A stretch of 39,531 nt of DNA from Methylococcaceae bacterium (GCA_030627265.1 DAOUSK010000009.1:1-39531); one strand, 5' to 3'; shown: positions 9,294 to 17,241, counted from the first letter of the stretch. Made by a program: numbers and translations. The notes: generated by a model not told the origin, from the letters alone.

Positions 9294-10121
9294 ATGCCAT
9301 TATTTTCCCATAAATTTCTACTTATTTTAAGTTTCTGTGTACTTTTACCTGCTTGCAGCTCTTTTTCTACCAAAGAAAAAGGGGAGTTTGAAGGTTGGAC
9401 AGTCGAGCAGTTTGTTGCTGCTAGCAAAGAAGCTATTGAAGATGAAAAATACAAAAAATCAATTAAAATTTTAGAGCAACTTGATTCGCGCTACCCTTTT
9501 GGTGAGCATTCATCACAAGCTCAGCTGGACCTTAGTTATGCCTATTACAAAAATAATGATCCAGAAGCGGCAACCGCTTCGGCACAACGCTTTATTAAAA
9601 CTCACCCACGCCATGAAAATATTGACTATGCTTACTATTTAAAAGGCTTGGTTAATTTTAATCATAATTTAGGCTTTATAGACCGCTATATTCCTTCCGA
9701 TGCAACCCAGCGCGACACCGTCTTTATCCAAAGTGCCTACTTAAATTTCCAGGAGTTAGTGCGCCGCTTTCCTAATAGTAAATATGCTGCTGATGCCAAG
9801 CAACGCATGATTTTCTTAGATAATGCGCTAGCACGCCATGAGCTGCATGTTGCTCGGTTTTATATCGACAGAGAAGCCTTTTTAGCCGCAATAAACCGTG
9901 TTAACTACATTTTAGAACACCATAAACGCGCGCCAGCAGTCCCTTACGCTTTACAATTGCAAATAAAAGCTTACAAAACACTCGACTTACTTGATCTTGC
10001 TGAAAATACCCAGAAAATTTATGACTACAACTATCCCGACGGCCCGACCCTTCCTGAAGCGTCACCAAGCAATGTTGTTGTTGTGCCTTTTATTTGGGAT
10101 CTAATTGGTTTTGATGATTAA
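9294..10121 (+). CDS. bamD: Outer membrane assembly lipoprotein BamD
   Basis: A lipoprotein of 275 residues in the Bam complex that inserts beta-barrel proteins into the outer membrane. The signal peptide ends in the lipobox LPAC, with lipidated Cys21. TPR-type helical pairs follow, with family signatures FVAASKEAIEDEKYKKSI, DLSYAYYKNNDPEAA and FIKTHPRHENIDYAYYLKG. Length and gene context (divergent from rluD) match BamD/ComL. No obvious Shine-Dalgarno sequence precedes the first ATG. Confidence 0.95.
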   Translation: MPLFSHKFLLILSFCVLLPACSSFSTKEKGEFEGWTVEQFVAASKEAIEDEKYKKSIKILEQLDSRYPFGEHSSQAQLDLSYAYYKNNDPEAATASAQRFIKTHPRHENIDYAYYLKGLVNFNHNLGFIDRYIPSDATQRDTVFIQSAYLNFQELVRRFPNSKYAADAKQRMIFLDNALARHELHVARFYIDREAFLAAINRVNYILEHHKRAPAVPYALQLQIKAYKTLDLLDLAENTQKIYDYNYPDGPTLPEASPSNVVVVPFIWDLIGFDD

Positions 10122-10127
10122 GGGTGA

Positions 10128-10180
10128 GTAGGTCGTAGCAATCTAGCAGGGTGTGGCTGAGCTTGCGAATCCCGACCTAC
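10128..10180. repeat. Short palindromic repeat after bamD
   Basis: Arms gtaggtcg (10128-10135) and cgacctac (10173-10180) bound a 53-bp imperfect palindrome immediately after the bamD stop. The end sequence resembles the palindrome at 14293-14334, which also ends in cgacctac, so both may belong to one REP-like family. Confidence 0.5.
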
Positions 10181-10201
10181 ACAGTCTCGCCTCAACCTCA
10201 C

Positions 10202-10318
10202 TGCCATTAAGTTAAGAATAATACATCATGGTACGCTGGCTTCAGCCTGCTTTCTAGCTGAAAATAGCAGGCTAAAGCCAGCGTACCATAAGACTGATAA
10301 GACCTTAACTTAATGGCG
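10202..10318. repeat. Palindromic MITE-like repeat, family B, copy 2
   Basis: A 117-bp near-copy of the element at 2787-2900 in the same orientation. The inner 23-bp arms are at 10229-10251 and 10266-10288 with one mismatch. The outer arms contain the same ccattaagttaa/ttaacttaatgg ends. It lies in the gap between the convergent bamD and yjbQ genes, where it could terminate both. Confidence 0.85.
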
Positions 10319-10379
10319 GCGTGATTCTTCGTGGGAATAAAAATACATCGTTTAAATTTTACAAAAATAAGATGAACAA

Positions 10380-10823
10380 CTAGGTTTTCACCACCCCAGC
10401 CTCAACCGCCCCCTGCAAGGTCACAACAATATCGCGGCTCCCCGCATAATTCCTATGCTCACACAAATAAATCCCCTGCCAAATACCTAAATTCAAACGC
10501 CCATTAGTAATCGGTATATTTAAGCTACAGCCTAATAAACTCGCCTTTAAATGAGCGGGCATATCATCGCTACCTTCTTCGGTGTGCAGGTAATAAGGTT
10601 CACCTTCAGGAACGGCTTTATTAAAGTAACTTTCAAAATCACTCAATACCGTAGGGTCTGCATTTTCATTAAGCGTTAATGAAGCTGAAGTATGCTTTAT
10701 AAACACATTCATCATGCCAATTTTAATCGCTTGCAATTCAGTCAATTGACTAAGCACTTCTTCAGTAACGAGATAAAACCCTCTAGCGCGGCGTTTTAAC
10801 TGTATTTCTTTTTGTAGCCACAT
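10380..10823 (-). CDS. yjbQ: YjbQ/UPF0047 family protein
   Basis: A protein of 147 residues covering the full YjbQ domain. Seen signatures are HTSASLTLNENADP (44-57), YYLHTEEGSDDMPAHLKAS (about 77-95), and GIWQGIYLCEHRNYAGSR (113-130). Members show weak thiamine-phosphate synthase activity, but the physiological role is not settled. It is the last gene of a minus-strand run, 16 bp after the nucleosidase-like gene. Confidence 0.92.
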   Translation of the reverse strand: MWLQKEIQLKRRARGFYLVTEEVLSQLTELQAIKIGMMNVFIKHTSASLTLNENADPTVLSDFESYFNKAVPEGEPYYLHTEEGSDDMPAHLKASLLGCSLNIPITNGRLNLGIWQGIYLCEHRNYAGSRDIVVTLQGAVEAGVVKT

Positions 10824-10839
10824 TTTGCTTTACCTTTAC

Positions 10840-11670
10840 TTATAGCTTTGCAACAAAACCACCAAATGACTGTTCTTCTATCATTTTTTGTAAATAAACC
10901 AAAAACTGCTTTCCAGTAAAATCTTGCGCTTGATCCAAGTCCAAAAGTTTATCCTTACTTAATATTTTCCAGCGACTTAATAATCGTTTGAGCTGTAACT
11001 TTTCATGAGCACTAAAGCGCCATTGTTGAATAATTTGCGGATATTCCGTTAGCACAACAGTGTTATATTCACTGTTTATAGACTGTAGATTTTTGATGCA
11101 AACTTCGATTTCACTGAGCTGCTCTTGTATCCAAGCGCTAACTTTTGCTGGAGTAATCTGCTCAACTGCGTTATTTTCATTATCAGAAATAACTTTTAGG
11201 GATTGAATCAATTCACTCGAACTAAACCGAACGGCTATTTCATAAAAAGCAGAGGCTTCCATATCGTATAGCGACTCTGTTTTATAGTGTAATTGAGCCT
11301 GTGAAACGGTGGTTATACTTTGAGTTAAACAAGGAAGGTCGGTCACTATTGCTGGGTAATAGGATTTATTCCTATCACCATCAATAATTTTTTCGGCTGC
11401 AAATAAAGCGCCTAATTCATAATCTTTATGCCCTGCCACACCGACATTTAACACCACAGCAAGACTCTCCGCAGGAAATAGCGCAAACACATACGCTACC
11501 GCTGCCGCCATCGCCGACTTACCTACGCCTGAAACAGTTAAAACTATTGACCCTCGCGTATAAATTGCAAAAGGAGCAATGGAGGTTTCTTTTTTTAATT
11601 TAAAGTGCGTAATTAACGGCTTTGCCTCGCAAGGTAAAGCCGTAAAAATATAAACAGGGCTTTCTGCCAT
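10840..11670 (-). CDS. Nucleoside phosphorylase/nucleosidase superfamily protein
   Basis: A protein of 276 residues. The first 170 or so fit the PNP/MTAN fold: FTALPCEAKPL near the N-terminus, SGVGKSAMAAAV at 47-58, NVGVAGH at 75-81, YDMEASAFYEIA at 135-146 (substrate ribose-binding Met-Glu), and SDNENN at 162-167 with a candidate catalytic Asp163. The C-terminal 100 residues are helical, charged and not recognised. A nucleosidase or phosphorylase acting on an unknown nucleoside is likely. It lies 5 bp after the SirB-like gene and 16 bp before yjbQ. Confidence 0.7.
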   Translation of the reverse strand: MAESPVYIFTALPCEAKPLITHFKLKKETSIAPFAIYTRGSIVLTVSGVGKSAMAAAVAYVFALFPAESLAVVLNVGVAGHKDYELGALFAAEKIIDGDRNKSYYPAIVTDLPCLTQSITTVSQAQLHYKTESLYDMEASAFYEIAVRFSSSELIQSLKVISDNENNAVEQITPAKVSAWIQEQLSEIEVCIKNLQSINSEYNTVVLTEYPQIIQQWRFSAHEKLQLKRLLSRWKILSKDKLLDLDQAQDFTGKQFLVYLQKMIEEQSFGGFVAKL

Positions 11671-11675
11671 GCTAA

Positions 11676-12029
11676 TTAAATCAAACCATGTTTTGTTACT
11701 GCAATCATACCTATCGTTACAAAAGCAGCGATCGCACCAGCACCTGCAATCCAGCGTTTTAACCCTAAACTATGCATAGCCACAACGCCTAAGCCCACAT
11801 AAGCGACTAATAAAACGATTTTACTAATAATCCAGCCAAAGTCTCCATCTAGCCAATTGCCTTGAAAAACCAACGCTAAACCACTTAATAATAAGACTGT
11901 ATCAATGATATGAGGCAGTATTTTTAATGCTTTGTTTTGTAAAATTTCAGGCTTAAATTCTGCTAATAATAACCGAATAACAAAGCTACTGATGGTTAAT
12001 ACCACAAATAATAAATGCAGGTGTTTCAT
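11676..12029 (-). CDS. SirB-like integral membrane protein
   Basis: A small inner-membrane protein of 117 residues with four predicted helices (about 2-22, 38-55, 65-86, 91-112). The opening KHLHLLFVVLTISSFVIR and the segment LPHIIDTVLLLSGLAL match the SirB2-type family pattern. The biochemical role of this family is not established. It is second in a minus-strand run behind the heme-motif membrane protein, so a membrane-associated redox partner role is possible but unproven. Confidence 0.7.
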   Translation of the reverse strand: MKHLHLLFVVLTISSFVIRLLLAEFKPEILQNKALKILPHIIDTVLLLSGLALVFQGNWLDGDFGWIISKIVLLVAYVGLGVVAMHSLGLKRWIAGAGAIAAFVTIGMIAVTKHGLI

Positions 12030-12089
12030 ACTATTTCCATTTTAAAAATTATAATTTGGCAGGGCCGCTGCTCTTAAAGTAGTGCTATG

Positions 12090-12968
12090 TTACTTCATTT
12101 TATTGAATATCCAAGAAAATAAGCCTTTAACTAACGCGATACTTTTAGGTATGACTGTCATGCGTATAAACTCAATGCTTTTAGTGGAAATTTTAAACAA
12201 AATTTTAAACTTTTTCTTACAAAGTGACTCCACTTTACAAAACCAGTCTTTTTCCATAAACCACATTTCTTTAAGAGAGACTAGCCACATAAAGGCAAAT
12301 GAAATTCCCATCCCTGCTCCTGCAACCATAATTAATGAAGCAAACATAGGATGCAGTTTAGTTAACCACCACGACAAAATATCTATAATAAGAAAGGCAT
12401 AAGGCATCCCTATGGCAATACTTTTATAGTAACTAGATGCTGACGTAGAAAAACTAAAAATCAAGCCAACGAACATAAAAATAAAACTGATACCAAATAA
12501 ATGAATATGTGAAACACGAGTTAACGATGAAAAAGTCGCCCCCTCATCTTCCGTTGTCAGTTCTTTTATATTTTCAAATTCTTCAAAATCAGGGATACCA
12601 GCCGCACCTTCGTTATGACACATAACACACTTGGCCTCGATGATTTTATCAACCCCCCCATTTACAAACTCATTGTGGCTGGCTCCATCACGTACCCACT
12701 GAATAATCTTAAAGGTTTCTTGCTCAGAGGCTTTGCCTTTCATTGACCCTGCTAATTTATTCTCTAAGACAGTTCCTGAGCGGTTTCCATAATAACTATA
12801 GACAATATCATCTATCGATAAACCAAATTTTCCATCCGCCATTCCGTGGGTAAATAAAATTTGAATCAGGGCAAAAAGATATCCAATTGCCACTGTGGTT
12901 AAATAACCGGTAAATAGCACTTTTACAGGCGTGTCTAATTCGTTTAAGGTGATTTTAAATGAGCTCAT
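12090..12968 (-). CDS. Membrane protein with a cytochrome-c-type heme motif
   Basis: A protein of 292 residues with a membrane helix at about 17-40, a probably periplasmic loop of some 110 residues carrying CVMCH (114-118), and then three helices (about 155-175, 184-203, 207-230). The CxxCH motif predicts one covalently bound heme c. Histidines at 154 and 156 and elsewhere in the helices might serve as further heme ligands. The last 60 residues are very basic and presumably cytoplasmic. Similar small heme membrane proteins are known in proteobacteria without an assigned role. It heads a four-gene minus-strand run. Confidence 0.75.
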   Translation of the reverse strand: MSSFKITLNELDTPVKVLFTGYLTTVAIGYLFALIQILFTHGMADGKFGLSIDDIVYSYYGNRSGTVLENKLAGSMKGKASEQETFKIIQWVRDGASHNEFVNGGVDKIIEAKCVMCHNEGAAGIPDFEEFENIKELTTEDEGATFSSLTRVSHIHLFGISFIFMFVGLIFSFSTSASSYYKSIAIGMPYAFLIIDILSWWLTKLHPMFASLIMVAGAGMGISFAFMWLVSLKEMWFMEKDWFCKVESLCKKKFKILFKISTKSIEFIRMTVIPKSIALVKGLFSWIFNKMK

Positions 12969-13072
12969 TAAGGGGGGGAGAAGTTAAAGGTATTAAGAAG
13001 TACTTATTTTATATGTTAATTAAGCCTTTTAAGCAATGATTAATTATTGCTAAATTGATTTCCTTCCCCATT

Positions 13073-13113
13073 TATGGCTCACCCTCTCCTCATAGAGAAG
13101 AGGGTGAGCCATA
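13073..13113. repeat. Perfect inverted repeat upstream of ilvE
   Basis: Fifteen-bp arms, tatggctcaccctct at 13073-13087 and agagggtgagccata at 13099-13113, match perfectly around an 11-nt loop. No T-run follows. It lies between two divergent genes, just upstream of the candidate ilvE promoter, so it is a repeat element or operator rather than a classical terminator. Confidence 0.65.
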
Positions 13114-13128
13114 ATCATAGAAAACCCG

Positions 13129-13134
13129 TATAAT
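13129..13134 (+). promoter_or_regulatory. Candidate -10 box for ilvE
   Basis: A perfect TATAAT lies 48 bp before the ilvE ATG. No convincing -35 box sits at the right distance; the end of the inverted repeat at 13073-13113 falls there instead, which could mean activator or repressor control. Confidence 0.4.
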
Positions 13135-13182
13135 ATCCGCCATATATACAGTAACCAATTATCAATTTAAGGCGTAGCAAGC

Positions 13183-14109
13183 ATGATGACAATGGACGAT
13201 AGAGATGGAAAAATCTGGATGGACGGTCAGTGGGTAGAATGGCGTGATGCAAAAGTGCACGTTTTAACCCATACCTTACATTATGGCGCCGGCGTTTTTG
13301 AAGGTCTTAGAGCCTACCATACCGACCAAGGGCCTGCTATTTTCAAATTAGAAGAACATACTGACCGCCTATTTCGCTCGGCTCATATTTTAAATATGAA
13401 GATTCCTTTTTCTAAAGAAGAAATCAACCAAGCACACCTAGATGCTATCAGTAAGAATGATTTAGACAGCGCTTACATCCGTTCCATGTGTTTTTATGGA
13501 TCAGAAGGTATGGGCTTACGTGCTGATAACTTAAAAGTGCACGTTATGATTGCAGCCTGGGAATGGGGCGCTTATTTAGGCGCAGAAAGCATGGAAAAAG
13601 GCATCCGCATTCGCACCTCTTCTTATACACGTAACCACGTTAATAGTACGATGTGTAAAGCAAAAGCGAATGGGAACTACATTAACTCCATTCTAGCTTT
13701 ACAAGAAGCCTTATCTGCCGGCTATGACGAAGCTTTATTATTGGACCACGAAGGCTATGTTGCCGAAGGTAGCGGCGAGAATTTATTCGTTGTTCGGAAT
13801 GGTGTACTTTATACCCCTGAAACTACTTCTGCACTAGAAGGTATCACCCGCGAAACCATTTTGACGATTGCCCATGAGCAAGGCTTAAAAGTGGTCGAAA
13901 AACGCATGACTCGTGATGAAGTTTATGTTGCCGATGAAGCCTTTTTTACTGGCTCTGCAGCAGAAGTCACACCTATTCGTGAATATGATGACCGTCAAAT
14001 TGGATCAGGCACCCGTGGGCCGATTACTGAAAAGATTCAAGCTTTATATTTTGATTACGTTCATGGCCGTAAAAGCGACCATACTGAATGGCTATCGCAC
14101 GCTAAATAA
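13183..14109 (+). CDS. ilvE: Branched-chain amino acid aminotransferase
   Basis: A fold-type IV PLP enzyme of 308 residues that carries out the last transamination in valine, leucine and isoleucine synthesis. The PLP Lys is probably Lys161 in KANGNYINS. Other signatures are THTLHYGAGVFEGLRAY (29-45), EGSGENLF (about 205-212) and FFTGSAAEVTPI. The upstream AAGGCG serves as ribosome-binding site; Met1, Met2 and Met4 are all possible starts. It is monocistronic and is followed by a cluster of palindromic repeats. Confidence 0.95.
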   Translation: MMTMDDRDGKIWMDGQWVEWRDAKVHVLTHTLHYGAGVFEGLRAYHTDQGPAIFKLEEHTDRLFRSAHILNMKIPFSKEEINQAHLDAISKNDLDSAYIRSMCFYGSEGMGLRADNLKVHVMIAAWEWGAYLGAESMEKGIRIRTSSYTRNHVNSTMCKAKANGNYINSILALQEALSAGYDEALLLDHEGYVAEGSGENLFVVRNGVLYTPETTSALEGITRETILTIAHEQGLKVVEKRMTRDEVYVADEAFFTGSAAEVTPIREYDDRQIGSGTRGPITEKIQALYFDYVHGRKSDHTEWLSHAK

Positions 14110-14125
14110 AGCTAATTGTTGATAT

Positions 14126-14190
14126 AGGATGAGCTGAGGAACGAAGCGCTCGTTTGCCTGTGATGCGCTTCCTATCGCCAGCACATCCTA
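14126..14190. repeat. Imperfect palindrome after ilvE
   Basis: The ends taggatg and catccta and the inner aagcgc and gcgctt pair to form an imperfect 65-bp palindrome just after the ilvE stop. It is followed by two further palindromic pieces, so the 234-bp gap consists largely of repeats. Confidence 0.5.
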
Positions 14191-14202
14191 TTTACTACGC
14201 AC

Positions 14203-14240
14203 AAAATGATGGGTTTCGCAAAAATATGCTCTACCCATCC
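14203..14240. repeat. Fragment of palindromic repeat family A
   Basis: The sequence atgatgggtttcgcaa ... tgctctacccatcc corresponds to one end of the family A element at 766-869 in inverted orientation. Only about one third is present, so this copy is truncated. Confidence 0.65.
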
Positions 14241-14292
14241 TTGTATCTACGAGCCATCAGTATCCATAGGTTGGTTAAAAACGCCCCAAATG

Positions 14293-14334
14293 TCGGATTT
14301 CGTTATCTACGCTACGCTAGATAACGAAATCCGA
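14293..14334. repeat. Perfect 17-bp inverted repeat
   Basis: Arms at 14293-14309 and 14318-14334 (tcggatttcgttatcta and its exact complement) flank an 8-nt loop. It lies 10 bp beyond the stop of the minus-strand gene at 14344 and could act as its transcript end, and also as that of ilvE. The ccgacctac edge is shared with 10128-10180. Confidence 0.75.
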
Positions 14335-14343
14335 CCTACAATC

Positions 14344-14604
14344 CTATCCAACACTTAGCTTAATTTCTGTTTTCGCGCCATGAATTGCATAGCCATTCAC
14401 TTCAATTTGCTTAATAATGCCATCTTGATCTAATGCAGGCTGCTTTTTAGTCACATCTAATTCTAATCGCGTTTTAAATGGCGATAAATTAAGTAAATCT
14501 GGATCAATCGTAGCGGGTAATTCCAAACTCTCAATTTTTGTGCCTTTCGGTACAGAAATATATTTGTTCTCGCCTTTTGTACTTTGGTAAATATCAATTT
14601 TCAT
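14344..14604 (-). CDS. Small hypothetical protein
   Basis: A protein of 86 residues without signal peptide or membrane helix. The opening KIDIYQSTKGENKYISVPKG and the late GYAIHGAK resemble small proteobacterial proteins of unknown function that begin with a DIYxR-type strand and end with a GYAI-type strand. The family assignment is tentative. Its start is only 2 bp after the pyrE stop, so it is very probably co-transcribed with pyrE. Confidence 0.65.
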   Translation of the reverse strand: MKIDIYQSTKGENKYISVPKGTKIESLELPATIDPDLLNLSPFKTRLELDVTKKQPALDQDGIIKQIEVNGYAIHGAKTEIKLSVG

Positions 14605-14606
14605 TT

Positions 14607-15248
14607 TTATAGTCCGTATTGTTTTTGGTATTTTTTAATCGCTGCAATATTCTCATCATACGCTGCATCTGATTCTATAAACTCAATAATATGCTCTAAA
14701 GAAATAATAGAAATAACTGGCATAGAAAATTGTTCGCTCACTTCCTCAATCGCAGAGACATCATTAACCCCTTTTTCTTGACGATTTAAAGCAATTAACA
14801 CACCCGCTGGCGTTGCACCTGCCGCATTAATGATAACTACAGATTCCCGCACAGATGTCCCTGCGGTAATCACATCATCCAAAATAACCGCTTTGCCTTT
14901 TAAGGGAGCGCCAACTAAAATGCCGCCTTCTCCATGATCTTTCGCTTCTTTACGATTAAAGGCAAAAGGAATATCTTTATTATGCACATTGGCATAAGCA
15001 ATAGAGGCTGCGGCCACTAGGGTAATCCCTTTGTAAGCGGGGCCGTATAAAATATCAACCTCGACACCTGATTCAACTAAGGCTTGCGCATAAAACTCGC
15101 CTAGTTTGGCTAATTTCTTTCCGCTATCAAATAGGCCGGTATTAAAAAAATACGGGCTAGTACGGCCTGATTTTAAATGAAATTCGCCAAATTTTAATAC
15201 CCCACATTCAAGGGAGTATTGAATAAATTGTTTTTGATAATCAAGCAT
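14607..15248 (-). CDS. pyrE: Orotate phosphoribosyltransferase
   Basis: A protein of 213 residues that converts orotate and PRPP to OMP in pyrimidine synthesis. The PRPP-binding signature [12 protein letters not shown] is at 121-132. The catalytic loop with [12 protein letters not shown] is at 98-109, and the orotate-side FFNTG is at 34-38. Length matches E. coli PyrE. It lies 12 bp after hemW on the same strand, suggesting a hemW-pyrE-small protein transcript. Confidence 0.96.
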   Translation of the reverse strand: MLDYQKQFIQYSLECGVLKFGEFHLKSGRTSPYFFNTGLFDSGKKLAKLGEFYAQALVESGVEVDILYGPAYKGITLVAAASIAYANVHNKDIPFAFNRKEAKDHGEGGILVGAPLKGKAVILDDVITAGTSVRESVVIINAAGATPAGVLIALNRQEKGVNDVSAIEEVSEQFSMPVISIISLEHIIEFIESDAAYDENIAAIKKYQKQYGL

Positions 15249-15260
15249 TTGTTATATCCG

Positions 15261-16400
15261 TTAAGAAAATTTTTCTAAAATACTATCCAAAAAAAGCCAG
15301 CCTTTTTCTGAACATTGGTAATAATTATCTGTGCAATCCAGCAAGCCTTGTTGTTGGCACTGCTGTAATGCAGACTGTAATACATCAGGGTTGAGACCCG
15401 TTTTTTGTTTGAAATCGTCTAAGGAAAAGCCTGTTTTTAAACGTAGGCTATTCATTACAAATTCCAGAGGAAGCTCATCCTGTAAAATCGTATGGCTCAG
15501 TTTATCATTTTTCAATAATTTGAGGTATTGCTCAGGCTGCTTTGCTTTGCTGGTACGCACAATTTTATCGGGTCGCTGCAAGCTAATTTTCCCATGCGCG
15601 CCTGCACCTATACCTAAATAATCGCCAAACTGCCAATAATTTACATTATGCCGACTTTGTTTCCCAGCTTGCGCATAAGCAGAAATTTCATATTGCTGAT
15701 ACCCCTTCTCTGCCAATAATTTTTGACAAGCTAATTGCGACTCGAAAATAGCTTCATCATCAGGTAGTTTTGGTGGATATTTATGGAAGTAAGTATTCGG
15801 CTCTAAAGTAAGCTGATAGAAAGAAATATGTGTTGGCTGATGCTTAATCGCTTGCTGTAGATCTTGATAGCTATCTTGTTCACCACTTTCTGGCAAACCA
15901 AACATGAAATCTAAATTAAAGTTATCAAATTCCGCTGCTTTGGCAATAGTAATCGCTACTTCCGCCTCTTCACCTGAATGCACTCGACCTAATCGCTTTA
16001 AATGTTCATTTTGAAAACTTTGTATGCCGATAGAAAGCCGGTTAATACCAATACTTCGATAAGCAGCAAATTTCTCACTTTCAAAGGTACCAGGATTTGC
16101 TTCTAGTGTTATTTCTATATGCTCTGTAAAGGGTAACTGCTTTTCAATACCTTTTAATAGTCGCTGTATTTGTGCAGCAGAAAATAAGCTCGGTGTACCG
16201 CCACCCATAAAGATGCTTTGTAACGGGCGCGTTTCAGAGAACTGTTTTATGTCTTGTGCTAAATCCTGTAATAAAGCATCAATATATTGCTCTTCAGGCA
16301 ACGCGCCTTTAGCAGCATGTGAATTAAAGTCACAGTACGGGCATTTTTGTATGCACCACGGAAAATGTATATAAAGGCTTAGAGGAATGGAACGCGACAT
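15261..16400 (-). CDS. hemW: Radical SAM heme chaperone HemW
   Basis: A protein of 379 residues of the HemN-like radical SAM group. The [4Fe-4S] cysteines are 16, 20 and 23 in PWCIQKCPYCDF. Further signatures are FMGGGTPSL, LEANPGTFE, RLSIGIQSFQ and the C-terminal HemN-type region. The three-cysteine spacing with following Phe, and the length below 400, fit HemW, which binds and transfers heme, rather than the oxygen-independent coproporphyrinogen oxidase HemN. The gene is preceded by the terminator of the repeat-protein gene, so it has its own promoter. Confidence 0.92.
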   Translation of the reverse strand: MSRSIPLSLYIHFPWCIQKCPYCDFNSHAAKGALPEEQYIDALLQDLAQDIKQFSETRPLQSIFMGGGTPSLFSAAQIQRLLKGIEKQLPFTEHIEITLEANPGTFESEKFAAYRSIGINRLSIGIQSFQNEHLKRLGRVHSGEEAEVAITIAKAAEFDNFNLDFMFGLPESGEQDSYQDLQQAIKHQPTHISFYQLTLEPNTYFHKYPPKLPDDEAIFESQLACQKLLAEKGYQQYEISAYAQAGKQSRHNVNYWQFGDYLGIGAGAHGKISLQRPDKIVRTSKAKQPEQYLKLLKNDKLSHTILQDELPLEFVMNSLRLKTGFSLDDFKQKTGLNPDVLQSALQQCQQQGLLDCTDNYYQCSEKGWLFLDSILEKFS

Positions 16401-16444
16401 AAGTTTAATTTATTAAGGATGATATTTTAGCCTTCGTTCAAAAT

Positions 16445-16468
16445 AAAAAAGGGTAGCCAAAGCTACCC
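16445..16468 (-). terminator. Rho-independent terminator of the HvfA-like gene
   Basis: On the minus strand, gggtagc, a four-base loop and gctaccc (16468-16451) are followed by six T (16450-16445). It lies 48 bases after the stop at 16516 and before hemW. Confidence 0.88.
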
Positions 16469-16515
16469 TCTTATACCTTTAAGTCGAACTTAAAGAGAAA
16501 CAATCAAATAAGTAT

Positions 16516-17241
16516 TTACTTACCTGACGCTTTATCAGCAGAGATTTTCTTACCCCAGTTTGCATTTGATCCTGTCATAGCACCACACTTCGCTTCTCTA
16601 ACTTTCTTCATACCTTTTTTCTTCATTTCTTTTCCAGCATCCATACCACAAGCGCCTTCTTTACCTTTCATCATGGCACCACATGAGCTTTCCATGCCTT
16701 TTTTCATTTTTCCATCTTTCATCATGCCGCCACATTGACCTTCGCCGCACTTTCCTTCTTTACCTTTTTTCATATCCATTTTTCCAGCGCCCATACCCAT
16801 ACCACAAGCACCTTCTTTACCTTTCATCATGGCACCACATGAATTTTCCATGCCTTTTTTCATTTTGCCATCTTTCATCATGTCGCCACATTGACCTTCG
16901 CCGCACTTTCCTTCTTTACCTTTTTTCATATCCATCATTCCAGCACCCATAGCACCTGCGCCGTCTTTACCTTTCATCATTGAACCGCAGGCAGAATCCA
17001 TGCCTTTTTTCATGTCGCCTTTGCCTTTCATCATGCCGCCACACTTGCCTTCTCCGCAAGATGCTTCTTTTTTCATTTTAGCGCCGCACTTCATTTCGTC
17101 CATTTTTGCTTCAGCGACTTGCATATAACCACTACTCATTTCGGTCATTGCAAATGGGTTACTTTCTGCAACAGCTCCACCAATCGTTAATGTTGATGCA
17201 ATTGCTGTTCCAATTGTTGCTAATTTTTTAGTTGTTTTCAT
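16516..17241 (-). CDS. Secreted Cys/Met/Lys/Gly-rich repeat protein, HvfA/bufferin-like
   Basis: A protein of 241 residues. A Sec signal peptide (about 1-25, ending AVA) is followed by SNPFAMTEMSSGYMQVAE, a segment I associate with HvfA-type precursor peptides. The rest is three tandem units of about 50 residues rich in Met, Lys and Gly. EGKCG occurs at 64-68, 110-114 and 162-166, and EGQCG at 115-119 and 167-171; there are 13 Cys in all. In HvfA/bufferins, EGKCG cysteines are modified by a DUF692/MNIO iron enzyme to copper-binding groups. No such enzyme, partner protein or DoxX-type gene is adjacent. Export and copper or thiol chemistry are inferred. A good AAAGG ribosome-binding site precedes the ATG. 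Confidence 0.7.
   Translation of the reverse strand: MKTTKKLATIGTAIASTLTIGGAVAESNPFAMTEMSSGYMQVAEAKMDEMKCGAKMKKEASCGEGKCGGMMKGKGDMKKGMDSACGSMMKGKDGAGAMGAGMMDMKKGKEGKCGEGQCGDMMKDGKMKKGMENSCGAMMKGKEGACGMGMGAGKMDMKKGKEGKCGEGQCGGMMKDGKMKKGMESSCGAMMKGKEGACGMDAGKEMKKKGMKKVREAKCGAMTGSNANWGKKISADKASGK
16610..17050. repeat. In-gene tandem repeat, three units of 150-156 bp
   Basis: The blocks with ccttctttacctttcatcat begin at 16655 and 16811 (156 bp apart). A diverged unit with ccgtctttacctttcatcat begins at 16961 (150 bp further). The spacing is a multiple of three, so unit gain or loss keeps the reading frame of the HvfA-like gene. Confidence 0.85.

Noticed and set aside
9242-9454. Minus-strand frame over the start of bamD
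   Set aside because: It covers the bamD signal peptide in antisense and has no family likeness.
12082-12402. Plus-strand frame of 106 codons
   Set aside because: It lies wholly opposite the heme-motif membrane protein gene, which has clear membrane helices and CxxCH.
15261-16400. Oxygen-independent coproporphyrinogen III oxidase (HemN)
   Set aside because: The protein is short and has the HemW-type cysteine motif. HemN is longer and has an extra Cys in the cluster motif.
16683-16952. Plus-strand reading frame opposite the repeat protein gene
   Set aside because: It is a Phe/Leu/Ser-rich complement of the Met/Lys-rich repeats, with no start signal of its own. The minus strand has a signal peptide, ribosome-binding site and terminator.
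16610-17050. CRISPR-like array because of regular repeats
   Set aside because: The repeat units are contiguous 150-156 bp coding repeats without spacers, and no cas genes are present.
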